64,000 nucleotides of DNA, taken from the NCBI GenBank assembly GCA_049472395.1, contig JBLIRR010000014.1, positions 62,001-126,000 on the forward strand, read 5' to 3'. The notes under the pieces were generated by a model. That model saw nothing but the letters and a program-made list of their open reading frames with translations. It ran no database searches and was not told the origin of the DNA. Shown here one piece after another: positions 7,500-15,043 of the stretch. The DNA is from JBLIRR01 sp049472395 (GTDB taxonomy: Bacteria > SZUA-182 > DTGQ01 > JBLIRR01). Each line of letters begins with the position of its first letter. Within the stretch, counting starts at the first letter, position 1. The translations under genes were made by a program, and so were the position numbers.

Positions 7500-9437
7500 A
7501 TGACGCTTGATTCATTGAAGCTTGAATCTGTACCAGGAGAAAATATCCATTGCGTTAATTCAGAAAAGCTTTCGTATATACCAGAAGAGGATATCTACTA
7601 TTTCAATATGGGAGAGCATAAACGAATCCATCGTTTTCTCGGCGCTCACTGCGTGGAGGATGGTGTCCGTTTTGCTGTCTGGGCACCCAATGCCCTCGAG
7701 GTCGCTGTTGTCGGAAGCTTTAATGATTGGAATATCCATGCTCATGCTATGAGCAAAAGGGGAACAACAGGTGTGTGGGAGCGTTATATTGCGGGAGTGG
7801 GGAAGGGTATTTTTTACAAATTCGCTATCCGCAAGCCCGATGGTAACTGGTATTTTAAAACTGATCCCTTTGCCCGCTTTATTCAGAATGAAAGGGATAG
7901 AACACCAATATTGACTGAGGATTATTATGAATTTCAACACCCCAAGCCGAAGGATTTGGATAAATACAGCCGGCCTTTAAATATCTTTGAGGTGCATCCG
8001 CTCTCATGGCGTTATAAATATGGACGGCCTTTAAGTTATATTGAGCTTATAGATGAACTGGTTCCCTATGTAAAATATATGGAATATACTCATGTGGAAC
8101 TTATGGGAATTATGGAGCACCCCTATATACCTTCATGGGGATATCAGGTTATTGGATTCTATGCTCCTACCTCACGAATGGGCACTCCTGTGGAATTTAA
8201 ACAATTGATTGATGCATTTCACAGAGAGGGAATAGGAGTGATCATAGATACTGTGTTGGTGCATTTCCCAAAGGATGACACAGGCTTAGCCCAGTATGAC
8301 AGCGACTGTTTATTTGAAAATCCCATACCAGAGAGAAAACTCACTGCCTGGGATACCTATTATTTTGATTTTGCGAGAAACGAGGTGAAAAGTTTTCTCA
8401 TTTCCAATCTTTTCTATTGGATTGAGGAATATTATATAGATGGTTTCAGGTTTGACGCAGGTGGTCACTTTCATTATTATGAGTTTCAAACCGAAGAAAG
8501 GCATAAAGCGTTTATTCAACGATATGGGAATTGTCATAACCCGGAAGGTTTTCGTTTTATGCAAACAATGAATTATGCTGTTAAAGAAGAACATCCGGAA
8601 GTGTTGATGATAGTGGAAGATTCAACTATTGCAAGTGGCGTTACAAAACCTGTTGAATATGGAGGTCATGGTTTTGATTATAAATGGGATCTTGGGTGCA
8701 CGAGCCATATGATGAAGTATTTCAGGGCGCCCTATAATAAGCGAAGTGATAAGTATGGAGATTTGACCTATCCAATGCTTTATCATCATACCGAAAACTT
8801 TTTACTCCCTTTATGTCACGATGAGGTAGTCCACATGAAGAGAACAATGGTGAATAAAACAGAAGATCTTAGTGATTTTGAAAAATTTGCCAATTTGCGC
8901 ACAATGTACCTTTTTCAATATGGCATGCCTCATAAGAAACTTCTTTTTATGGGCCAAGAATTTGGTCAAATGAATGAATGGTGGGAAGAGACGCAATTAC
9001 CCTGGGATTCATTATGGGATCATAAACATAAATCTATGCAATGGTTTGTGAAGCGTTTAAATGAAGTATATAAATATATCCCCGCCATGCATGAAGGAGA
9101 CAATATCGAGAATGGTTTTGAATGGATTGAGTGCCAGAATTACAAAAAAAATATAGTGGCTTTTATACGGTATAATAAAGATTATTCACAATTAATGGTA
9201 TATTTATTAAACTTCTCGAAAGAATATTTTCATGATTTTCGTTTAGGTGTTCCGTTTCGCGGCAAATACTGTAAAGTCCTCGATACGGATGCCTCAGAAT
9301 TTGGCGGTAATGGCCATAATTGGGCAAATGATTATTTTACAGAGGATGTCCGCTCCTATCAGCATCAATATAGTATTCGTACGAATCTGCTTCCCCTGCA
9401 CGGATTGCTTTTTAAATCATTAGAGATAGAACGGTGA
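7500..9437 (+). CDS. glgB: 1,4-alpha-glucan branching enzyme, divergent
   Basis: A 645-residue GH13 enzyme that would transfer alpha-1,4 glucan chains to alpha-1,6 branch points in the cytoplasm. It has an N-terminal CBM48-like domain (FAVWAPNALEVAVVGSFNDW, about 60-80) and a catalytic barrel with the expected motifs: MEHPYIPSWGYQ, the nucleophile segment DGFRFDAGG, the acid/base MIVEDST and LCHDEVVHMKRTM. The regions after the nucleophile (GGHFHYYEF) differ from the usual VASMLY of bacterial GlgB, so it is an outlying member. A strong AAGAAGGGG ribosome-binding site precedes ATG 7500. No glgA, glgC or glgP is in the window. It overlaps the Nudix gene by four bases, so the two are translationally coupled. 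Confidence 0.9.
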   Translation: MTLDSLKLESVPGENIHCVNSEKLSYIPEEDIYYFNMGEHKRIHRFLGAHCVEDGVRFAVWAPNALEVAVVGSFNDWNIHAHAMSKRGTTGVWERYIAGVGKGIFYKFAIRKPDGNWYFKTDPFARFIQNERDRTPILTEDYYEFQHPKPKDLDKYSRPLNIFEVHPLSWRYKYGRPLSYIELIDELVPYVKYMEYTHVELMGIMEHPYIPSWGYQVIGFYAPTSRMGTPVEFKQLIDAFHREGIGVIIDTVLVHFPKDDTGLAQYDSDCLFENPIPERKLTAWDTYYFDFARNEVKSFLISNLFYWIEEYYIDGFRFDAGGHFHYYEFQTEERHKAFIQRYGNCHNPEGFRFMQTMNYAVKEEHPEVLMIVEDSTIASGVTKPVEYGGHGFDYKWDLGCTSHMMKYFRAPYNKRSDKYGDLTYPMLYHHTENFLLPLCHDEVVHMKRTMVNKTEDLSDFEKFANLRTMYLFQYGMPHKKLLFMGQEFGQMNEWWEETQLPWDSLWDHKHKSMQWFVKRLNEVYKYIPAMHEGDNIENGFEWIECQNYKKNIVAFIRYNKDYSQLMVYLLNFSKEYFHDFRLGVPFRGKYCKVLDTDASEFGGNGHNWANDYFTEDVRSYQHQYSIRTNLLPLHGLLFKSLEIER

Positions 9438-9841
9438 GTGAAAGCAGGTATCGAAATCCGGTTCCCACGGTAGATATAATCATTCGGATCAAAGATAAGG
9501 GTATAGTATTGATAAAAAGGAGAAATCCTCCTCACGGATGGGCACTTCCCGGAGGGTATGTAGATTATGGTGAATCTCTTGAAGAGGCGGCAATCAGAGA
9601 GGCCCGAGAGGAGACAAGCCTTGAGGTGACGTTGGTTCGTCAGTTTCACACCTATTCGGCACCTGAGCGTGATCCTCGCCAGCATACTATTTCCACTATA
9701 TATATTGCAGAGGCTGATAAGTTACCTGTAGGAGCGGATGATGCGTTAGAGGCAAAAATTTATTCACACGATACATTGCCTCATGATATAGCGTTTGATC
9801 ATAGGCAAATTTTGGCTGATTTCTTTAACGGCCGATACTAG
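9434..9841 (+). CDS. Nudix hydrolase
   Basis: A 135-residue Nudix protein starting with GTG inside the glgB stop (GTGA overlap). The Nudix box is clear: GGYVDYGESLEEAAIREARE followed by ETSLEV, with the expected Gly, Glu and REAREE residues and Thr in place of the usual last Gly. These enzymes cleave nucleoside diphosphates linked to another group. The coupling to glgB suggests a nucleotide-sugar such as ADP-glucose as substrate, but the sequence alone does not settle this; ADP-ribose is an alternative. Size is typical for the family. Confidence 0.9.
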   Translation: MSESRYRNPVPTVDIIIRIKDKGIVLIKRRNPPHGWALPGGYVDYGESLEEAAIREAREETSLEVTLVRQFHTYSAPERDPRQHTISTIYIAEADKLPVGADDALEAKIYSHDTLPHDIAFDHRQILADFFNGRY

Positions 9842-10086
9842 AGAAAATCCTTCTCACATCGCCGCAGTGAAAGGCTGATTTCAGCAAGGCTTCACCTTCC
9901 ATCATCGTATGACCGAAAATCCTGCGAATTATCATAATTATTAGAGATATGTCGTGTATAAATTGTATGCTGTGAATAAATATGGTATTATTTTATATAA
10001 TAAATAACTGTATGAGAGGTTTTTTTGATTGCTGAAAATATGGTATGGATATTGTAACTTCCATATTATACTATGTGAGAGAGTAG

Positions 10087-11871
10087 TTGTTTCTTTTTAT
10101 GTGCTTTATGGATAAAATAAAATGTAATTATCATATGAGACTGTTTTATTTATTACTTATTTTTTTCTTTTTTCTGGTGCCGCACACCTACGCTCAAACA
10201 GCATCTACTAGAGATAATGCTGACACACTATCAGGAGGCGTCTTATGGGGGCAAGTGTTTTATTATGGTGAGGATTCATCTGTAAGGCCAAAAGATAATG
10301 TGACACTCGTTCTCGATGAGATAAATGGATCGTTTCACACAACAAGCATCTCGGGGACAGATCAAAGCCAAGAGGGTGATTTAGCGCTTCCCGGGACTTA
10401 TATAATGACGGGATTGCCGGAGGGGCAATATACCTTGCACTACATATGCCCTAATATTTCTGAGGTAGAATATTATGAATATATTACATTTGAAGAACCA
10501 ACTGAAGCTCGAATCATTAATATAGTCATGGATGAGAGGAAGAATATTGACATTAATATTGAGATTCCCTGTTTATATCATACCGATACTTATGTAAAAA
10601 AGATAACAGGAGAGGTTGTGTTAGCGAACCATCCCTTGATTGATCCTAATACAATTAATTTTTATTTATGGAATATTTCTCTCGAATTCCACTCATTAGA
10701 TCCTCGGATAAAAATGGGTAACTTTCCAAGAGATATAGATTATAATGGGCATTATGAATTCACTGAGAAAGATAGAATACGACCAGGTCCTTATGCAATA
10801 TGGGCAACTGATCAAAGAAGAAAGTTCTATATAGACAAGAAAGAGATTACTCTTTATCCGGAAAAAGAATATAATATTGATTTTCACCTGAACCCCATAT
10901 TACCAGACATTCGAGGAAGTATCTCCGGATATGTGTATTGTGATGAAACAAAAGAGCCCTTACCAGGTGTATTGATTCGAGCCCTTAACGTTGATGTGGC
11001 AAATGGGATGTATGATTCTCAGACGGAGACCATTACCGATGCACAGGGAAAATATACAATAAACAATTTGATACAGGGAGAATACATTATAACGACATCC
11101 CCCTCAGGGCTTATTAAGGTCGGCACACATAGTTATTCACCTGAAATTTACGAGAATATCATGTGGTCCAACTGGAATTGGGCTTCCTCGGAGGAAAGGA
11201 TTATTTCAATTCATCGGCTTGAAACCCTCGGGCATACTATTGATGTTGGATTTACCGCAGATAAGTTGAAGATTGACGGAGTTACTCTTTATTTATCAGA
11301 TCATACCTATTCTTTTAGCCCAGGAATCAATCTTTTTGGATATCCGGGTGAGCCGCCCAAAGCCTTAAATAGTTCCTTTGAGATTTGCGAGGGTGGGATA
11401 TTTACCTCTGAATTTGGACAGGGATTAGACAATTCTATGGAATCTTTTACATGGTATGATGCGCTCGCTAAGAAGTGGTACAGGACACTACCTGACTCAA
11501 AGGGTGAGGTGATAAATATTTCCAATGGGAATGGGTATGTGATTTATATGAAAAATGAATCAGGGCCTCAGTTTCTACCTCCCACGAGGGTCGTTGCACC
11601 AAATTTTAATCTTCAAGAAGGGCAGAATTTTATTTCTTACCCTGATAGATATCAGGGAGTAAAAGACTCTTATGATCTGATTGATGCATTGGGCGCCCAG
11701 CAAGAGGTTGGGAGTGTCCATAGGTATGAAAATAAAGAGGGTGCGTGGGAGACAACGTGTTACTTATGGGGCAGGGCTTCCGGAGATAAATTCAAGATAA
11801 AAAAGCCGGAGGCCTATGTAGTGTATATGAAAGAAGAGAAATCGTGGACCCCTGGTGAGAACGGATTATGA
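10087..11871 (+). CDS. Secreted beta-domain protein with carboxypeptidase-regulatory-like module
   Basis: A protein of about 590 residues for export: a hydrophobic signal segment (LFYLLLIFFFFLVPHTYA) is followed by several beta-rich modules. The clearest is a carboxypeptidase regulatory-like/CnaB-type fold around ISGYVYCDETKEPLPGVLI to DAQGKYTINNLIQGEY. The C-terminal third has two copies of a module with G-[IQ]-N-[L/F]-[F/I]-x-Y-P near its start and GYVIYMK or AYVVYMK near its end. The start is uncertain: TTG 10087 has GAGAGAG upstream, while ATGs at 10099, 10108 and 10135 lack a good ribosome-binding site. It overlaps hisB by four bases, an unexpected partner. Probably a cell-surface or matrix protein; exact role unknown. 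Confidence 0.75.
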   Translation: MFLFMCFMDKIKCNYHMRLFYLLLIFFFFLVPHTYAQTASTRDNADTLSGGVLWGQVFYYGEDSSVRPKDNVTLVLDEINGSFHTTSISGTDQSQEGDLALPGTYIMTGLPEGQYTLHYICPNISEVEYYEYITFEEPTEARIINIVMDERKNIDINIEIPCLYHTDTYVKKITGEVVLANHPLIDPNTINFYLWNISLEFHSLDPRIKMGNFPRDIDYNGHYEFTEKDRIRPGPYAIWATDQRRKFYIDKKEITLYPEKEYNIDFHLNPILPDIRGSISGYVYCDETKEPLPGVLIRALNVDVANGMYDSQTETITDAQGKYTINNLIQGEYIITTSPSGLIKVGTHSYSPEIYENIMWSNWNWASSEERIISIHRLETLGHTIDVGFTADKLKIDGVTLYLSDHTYSFSPGINLFGYPGEPPKALNSSFEICEGGIFTSEFGQGLDNSMESFTWYDALAKKWYRTLPDSKGEVINISNGNGYVIYMKNESGPQFLPPTRVVAPNFNLQEGQNFISYPDRYQGVKDSYDLIDALGAQQEVGSVHRYENKEGAWETTCYLWGRASGDKFKIKKPEAYVVYMKEEKSWTPGENGL

Positions 11872-12461
11872 AAAAAGGACGAGAATCTTTTATTATTAGA
11901 GAAACCTTTGAGAGTAAAATAGAGATCAAATTAAATTTGGATGGGAAGGGAATGTATACAATTAATACCGAAATTCCTTTCTTTGATCATATGCTTTCTC
12001 AATTTGCGAAGCATGGCCATTTTAATTTGGATATTCACGCCAAAGGGGATATTCAGGTTGATTATCATCACACAGTTGAGGATGTAGGTATCGTGCTTGG
12101 TCAGGCATTTCAAGAGGCAATAGGAGATAAAAAGGGTATATGTCGGTTTGGAGAAGCTGCCGTGCCTATGGATGATGCTCTTGCAGCCATTGTGATTGAT
12201 ATCTGTTCGCGAAATTACCTCGTATTCAATGCGCTATTCAATCAACCCTGCACATCAGATTTCGGGCTTGATTTAGTAGAAGAATTTTTTAAAGCATTCT
12301 GCAGTAACGCATTGATCACTATGCACATTAATCTCATCCATGGTCAAAATCTCCATCATATCATTGAGGCAATTTTTAAAGCCTTTGGGAGATCACTTCA
12401 TAAAGCAAGTCGAATAGATCCCGGATATACCGGAATCCCCTCCACTAAGGGGATTTTATAA
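11868..12461 (+). CDS. hisB: Imidazoleglycerol-phosphate dehydratase
   Basis: A 197-residue monofunctional HisB, which dehydrates imidazole glycerol phosphate in histidine biosynthesis. Family motifs are intact: FFDHMLSQFAKHG, the metal-binding DYHHTVEDVGIVLG, RFGEAAVPMDDALA and the late HHIIEAIFKAFGRSL. Length matches monofunctional bacterial HisB; there is no fused phosphatase domain. The ATG overlaps the stop codon of the preceding secreted protein gene (ATGA), implying translational coupling to a gene unrelated to histidine synthesis. No other his gene is in the window. Confidence 0.97.
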   Translation: MKKGRESFIIRETFESKIEIKLNLDGKGMYTINTEIPFFDHMLSQFAKHGHFNLDIHAKGDIQVDYHHTVEDVGIVLGQAFQEAIGDKKGICRFGEAAVPMDDALAAIVIDICSRNYLVFNALFNQPCTSDFGLDLVEEFFKAFCSNALITMHINLIHGQNLHHIIEAIFKAFGRSLHKASRIDPGYTGIPSTKGIL

Positions 12462-12517
12462 CCTCGGAACTCCTGAATCACTGGAGTTTAAGTTGATACC
12501 AATTCATAAATGAGTAA

Positions 12518-12582
12518 GATTAAGATTAGGAGTAAGATTAAGATATTTATTTGAAATGTTTATCATACTCCTAATCTTAATC
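12518..12582. repeat. 17-bp perfect inverted repeat between convergent genes
   Basis: GATTAAGATTAGGAGTA (12518-12534) and its exact reverse complement (12566-12582) flank a 31-base centre. It lies in the convergent space between hisB and the FkbM gene, so it could end transcription from both sides, although no clear T-run follows. The AGATTAAG unit is also repeated within the left arm region. Confidence 0.75.
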
Positions 12583-12649
12583 GTAATCTACATATAATAT
12601 CACTCAATTATCCAGACATAGCCTTGTTCGGTAACCGTGAAGATGAGAA

Positions 12650-13375
12650 TTACCGGCAGAAGATTGTAATATTGCCTTGGTCAAAATTTATTGCCGGTTT
12701 ATCAACCGGCTCTATTTGATAATTAAGTTCTGAAAGGAAATCGATAATATCGGGCGCTGAGAAATTGAAGGTTTGTATTTGCTGGGGATGCACTTCCACA
12801 AGAAGAGCCGGGTGCTGTTCCTGTAACGTGTTTCTCATGCCCCGCAAAATGTTTAACTCAGCTCCCTCAACGTCAATCTTTACGAGATTGACCTGAGTAA
12901 TTCCCATTTCTGCGGCACACTCATCAAACACCTTCATCTCTACCCGGATATCATTACTAGAGATGTTCTGTTTTGAAGGATTAATTTTTGATGTGTGAAA
13001 TGGATCTTCGAGACATACATAACCCTTTTTGTCGAAAAGGGCAAAACTGTGTGATGTTACATTATTAAATTTATTTATTTCAATATTTTTATCTAAATAC
13101 CATTTGGCTTTCGGTATTGGTTCAAAGGATACTACATGACCGGAAGGCCCAACTAGTTTTGCGAAAAGAAGAGTATAATATCCGATATCAGCGCCGATAT
13201 CAAGAACGATGAAACCTGGTTTTATTCGTGATAAGATAAATTCTGTTACTTCTTTTTCCCATACACCATTAAGATAAATGCATCGTCCAATGAATGATTC
13301 ATGAGGATTCCTTACCAGAATTTGAAGACCATGAGAGGATACAATAATGTCTTTGTGTGGCATTGTCAGGGTCAT
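12650..13375 (-). CDS. FkbM-family methyltransferase
   Basis: A SAM-dependent methyltransferase of the FkbM family, 241 residues from the first ATG. Motif I is VLDIGADIGYYTLLFAK, followed by acidic FEPIP, and the family segment VKIDVEGAELNILRGM is present. FkbM enzymes O-methylate sugars or natural products. The start is doubtful: the ATG at 13375 has no ribosome-binding site, but an in-frame ATA at 13423 has GGGAGAAGG just upstream and would add 16 residues (KASIKYIVSRLRDKI) that look like a typical FkbM N-terminus. It follows the sulfatase-like gene on the same strand with a repeat-containing gap of about 300 bases. Confidence 0.88.
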   Translation of the reverse strand: MTLTMPHKDIIVSSHGLQILVRNPHESFIGRCIYLNGVWEKEVTEFILSRIKPGFIVLDIGADIGYYTLLFAKLVGPSGHVVSFEPIPKAKWYLDKNIEINKFNNVTSHSFALFDKKGYVCLEDPFHTSKINPSKQNISSNDIRVEMKVFDECAAEMGITQVNLVKIDVEGAELNILRGMRNTLQEQHPALLVEVHPQQIQTFNFSAPDIIDFLSELNYQIEPVDKPAINFDQGNITIFCR

Positions 13376-13490
13376 AATTTTATCACGTAGTCTTGAGACG
13401 ATGTATTTGATAGACGCTTTTATGGTCCTTCTCCCTTATGTTTTATTTCTTTATATCATGAAGTAAGTTGATTTTCAATATTTCACTTTT

Positions 13491-13633
13491 TAGATATTTT
13501 CTAAAGAAATATTTGACAGGATTAACAGGATACACAGGATTTAAAAATTATCCTGTCAATCCTGTTAATCCTGTCTATAAATATACCTGGAAAGGCACTC
13601 ACGGGTATTATTATCTTACCACAGAGGACACAA
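13491..13633 (+). repeat. Dispersed composite repeat (AACAGGAT palindrome plus ACAGAGGA block)
   Basis: Arms 13515-13540 and 13550-13575 are 26 bases each and pair with two mismatches; each is built of GACAGGATTAACAGGAT-type units. It continues through a spacer (CACTCACGGGTATTATTAT) into TTACCACAGAGGACACA. The same arrangement occurs at 24608-24765. A spurious open frame across it was not called. Confidence 0.85.
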
Positions 13634-13669
13634 GTAGTATAAATCTGCTCTGTAATAAGACTTTAAATT

Positions 13670-15043
13670 CTAGTCTTGGGATCTGTTATGAATATACCCT
13701 AAAGATTTGAGGTGCTCAAGCGTATCCGGATCTATCACGGCCTTTTGTTGTTCTTTTATGGTCTTCATTTTCCAGTTATTCTTCATAGTGGACCACTCAC
13801 TTATGTCTTTTTCTATATGCTCGTAAGAAATATGATTATGGGCATTCATCATATTATTGAGCTCTCCTTGATCCTCGTTCAGATCGAAAACCTCAACGAT
13901 TCTTTTTTCTGCACTATGAAAAATATATTTCATGCCTTTTTCAATCATAGCTATTTTGGGAAATCCCTTCATGTATTCCTCCGAATATAATCTTTTTCGT
14001 CTCTGCCCATTATCCGCTTGCGTATTCTTGGTGATCAGATTGATTCCATCTACTTTATAAGGAAAGGTGGCCCCAATAAGGTGTGCTATGGTTACACCTA
14101 AATCTATAAGCTGGGTTTTAATATTTTGCATTATTATGGCATCACACGAGGCAGGAAGTTTTAAAAAAAGAGGAACGTTGATCTCCTCATTATAAAGGGT
14201 AAATCCATGGTCGCAGGCACCATGTTCAAAGAATGCCTCTCCATGGTCAGATGTGATAATAATGGCTGCCTCCTTAAAGAGACCTTCCTCCCTGAGATAA
14301 TTGAGTATCTTACCGATATGGTAATCGCAATATTTTATACCACCATCATATTGATTGATATAAAAATTCAAGTCTGTTTGATTTTGAATCTTAAGATACC
14401 TTAATTTTTCATACTCCTCTAATGACAATTCTCTTTGTGTCTCGGAGGTAAAGAGAGTGTTGTAAGGATATGGCGGCAGATAAGGACCATGCACATCCAT
14501 GAAATGTAAATAAAGAAAAAAGGGCTTATTGGGCTTACTATGAAGCCAGGCAATTGCTTTTTCTCTCACAGTAGCTGCACTGGGTCGGAAGCTCGTTCCT
14601 ACTTGTTTAAAAAGATCAAATCCTTGATTATAATTAAATTCTTCCCTTATCCACCTGTTTGCCACAAATGCAGCTGTTGCATACCCGTTCTCTTTCAATA
14701 ACTCAGCAAGAGTCACAAGTTCAAGGGGTAATATATCCGTATCTTTATTTGAGTGGGTCATAAGCCCATGTGATGAAACATAAAGAGAGGTAAAAAGGGA
14801 AGCTACGGATGGCGAGGTCCAGGAACAGGTACTCACGCAATTATCAAATTTAATTGCCTCGCTTGCAAATTTATCAATATTTGGCGAAGTGTTTCTCCCG
14901 TATCCGTAACAGCTCAGGTGATCTTTCCTTAAAGCATCAATAAGGATAATGATTATAGAGGATTTTTTGTGGGATTTGAGAAAATAAAATAGCCCCCCAC
15001 CGAGGAGCAGGGCAATTAATACTATACATATTTTCTTCTTCAT
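13670..15043 (-). CDS. Sulfatase-like alkaline-phosphatase-superfamily enzyme, membrane-anchored
   Basis: A 457-residue protein with an N-terminal membrane segment (ICIVLIALLLGGGLFYFL) and a sulfatase fold outside it: IIIILIDALRKDHLSCYGY carries the first metal-binding Asp, and IITSDHGEAFFEHG the distal metal site. At the catalytic position it reads CSWTSPSVASLFT instead of the C/S-x-P-x-R formylglycine signature, so it probably is not a formylglycine sulfatase; a phosphotransferase or phosphodiesterase activity on lipids or glycans is equally possible. Its ATG overlaps the stop of the upstream 1001-residue membrane protein, so the two are translationally coupled. Substrate unknown. Confidence 0.85.
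   Translation of the reverse strand: MKKKICIVLIALLLGGGLFYFLKSHKKSSIIIILIDALRKDHLSCYGYGRNTSPNIDKFASEAIKFDNCVSTCSWTSPSVASLFTSLYVSSHGLMTHSNKDTDILPLELVTLAELLKENGYATAAFVANRWIREEFNYNQGFDLFKQVGTSFRPSAATVREKAIAWLHSKPNKPFFLYLHFMDVHGPYLPPYPYNTLFTSETQRELSLEEYEKLRYLKIQNQTDLNFYINQYDGGIKYCDYHIGKILNYLREEGLFKEAAIIITSDHGEAFFEHGACDHGFTLYNEEINVPLFLKLPASCDAIIMQNIKTQLIDLGVTIAHLIGATFPYKVDGINLITKNTQADNGQRRKRLYSEEYMKGFPKIAMIEKGMKYIFHSAEKRIVEVFDLNEDQGELNNMMNAHNHISYEHIEKDISEWSTMKNNWKMKTIKEQQKAVIDPDTLEHLKSLGYIHNRSQD

Noticed and set aside
13468..13710. 80-codon open frame containing LTGLTGYTGF and YPVNPVNPV
   Set aside because: It is a read-through of the dispersed palindromic repeat (AACAGGAT units) and runs into the antisense of the sulfatase-like gene.
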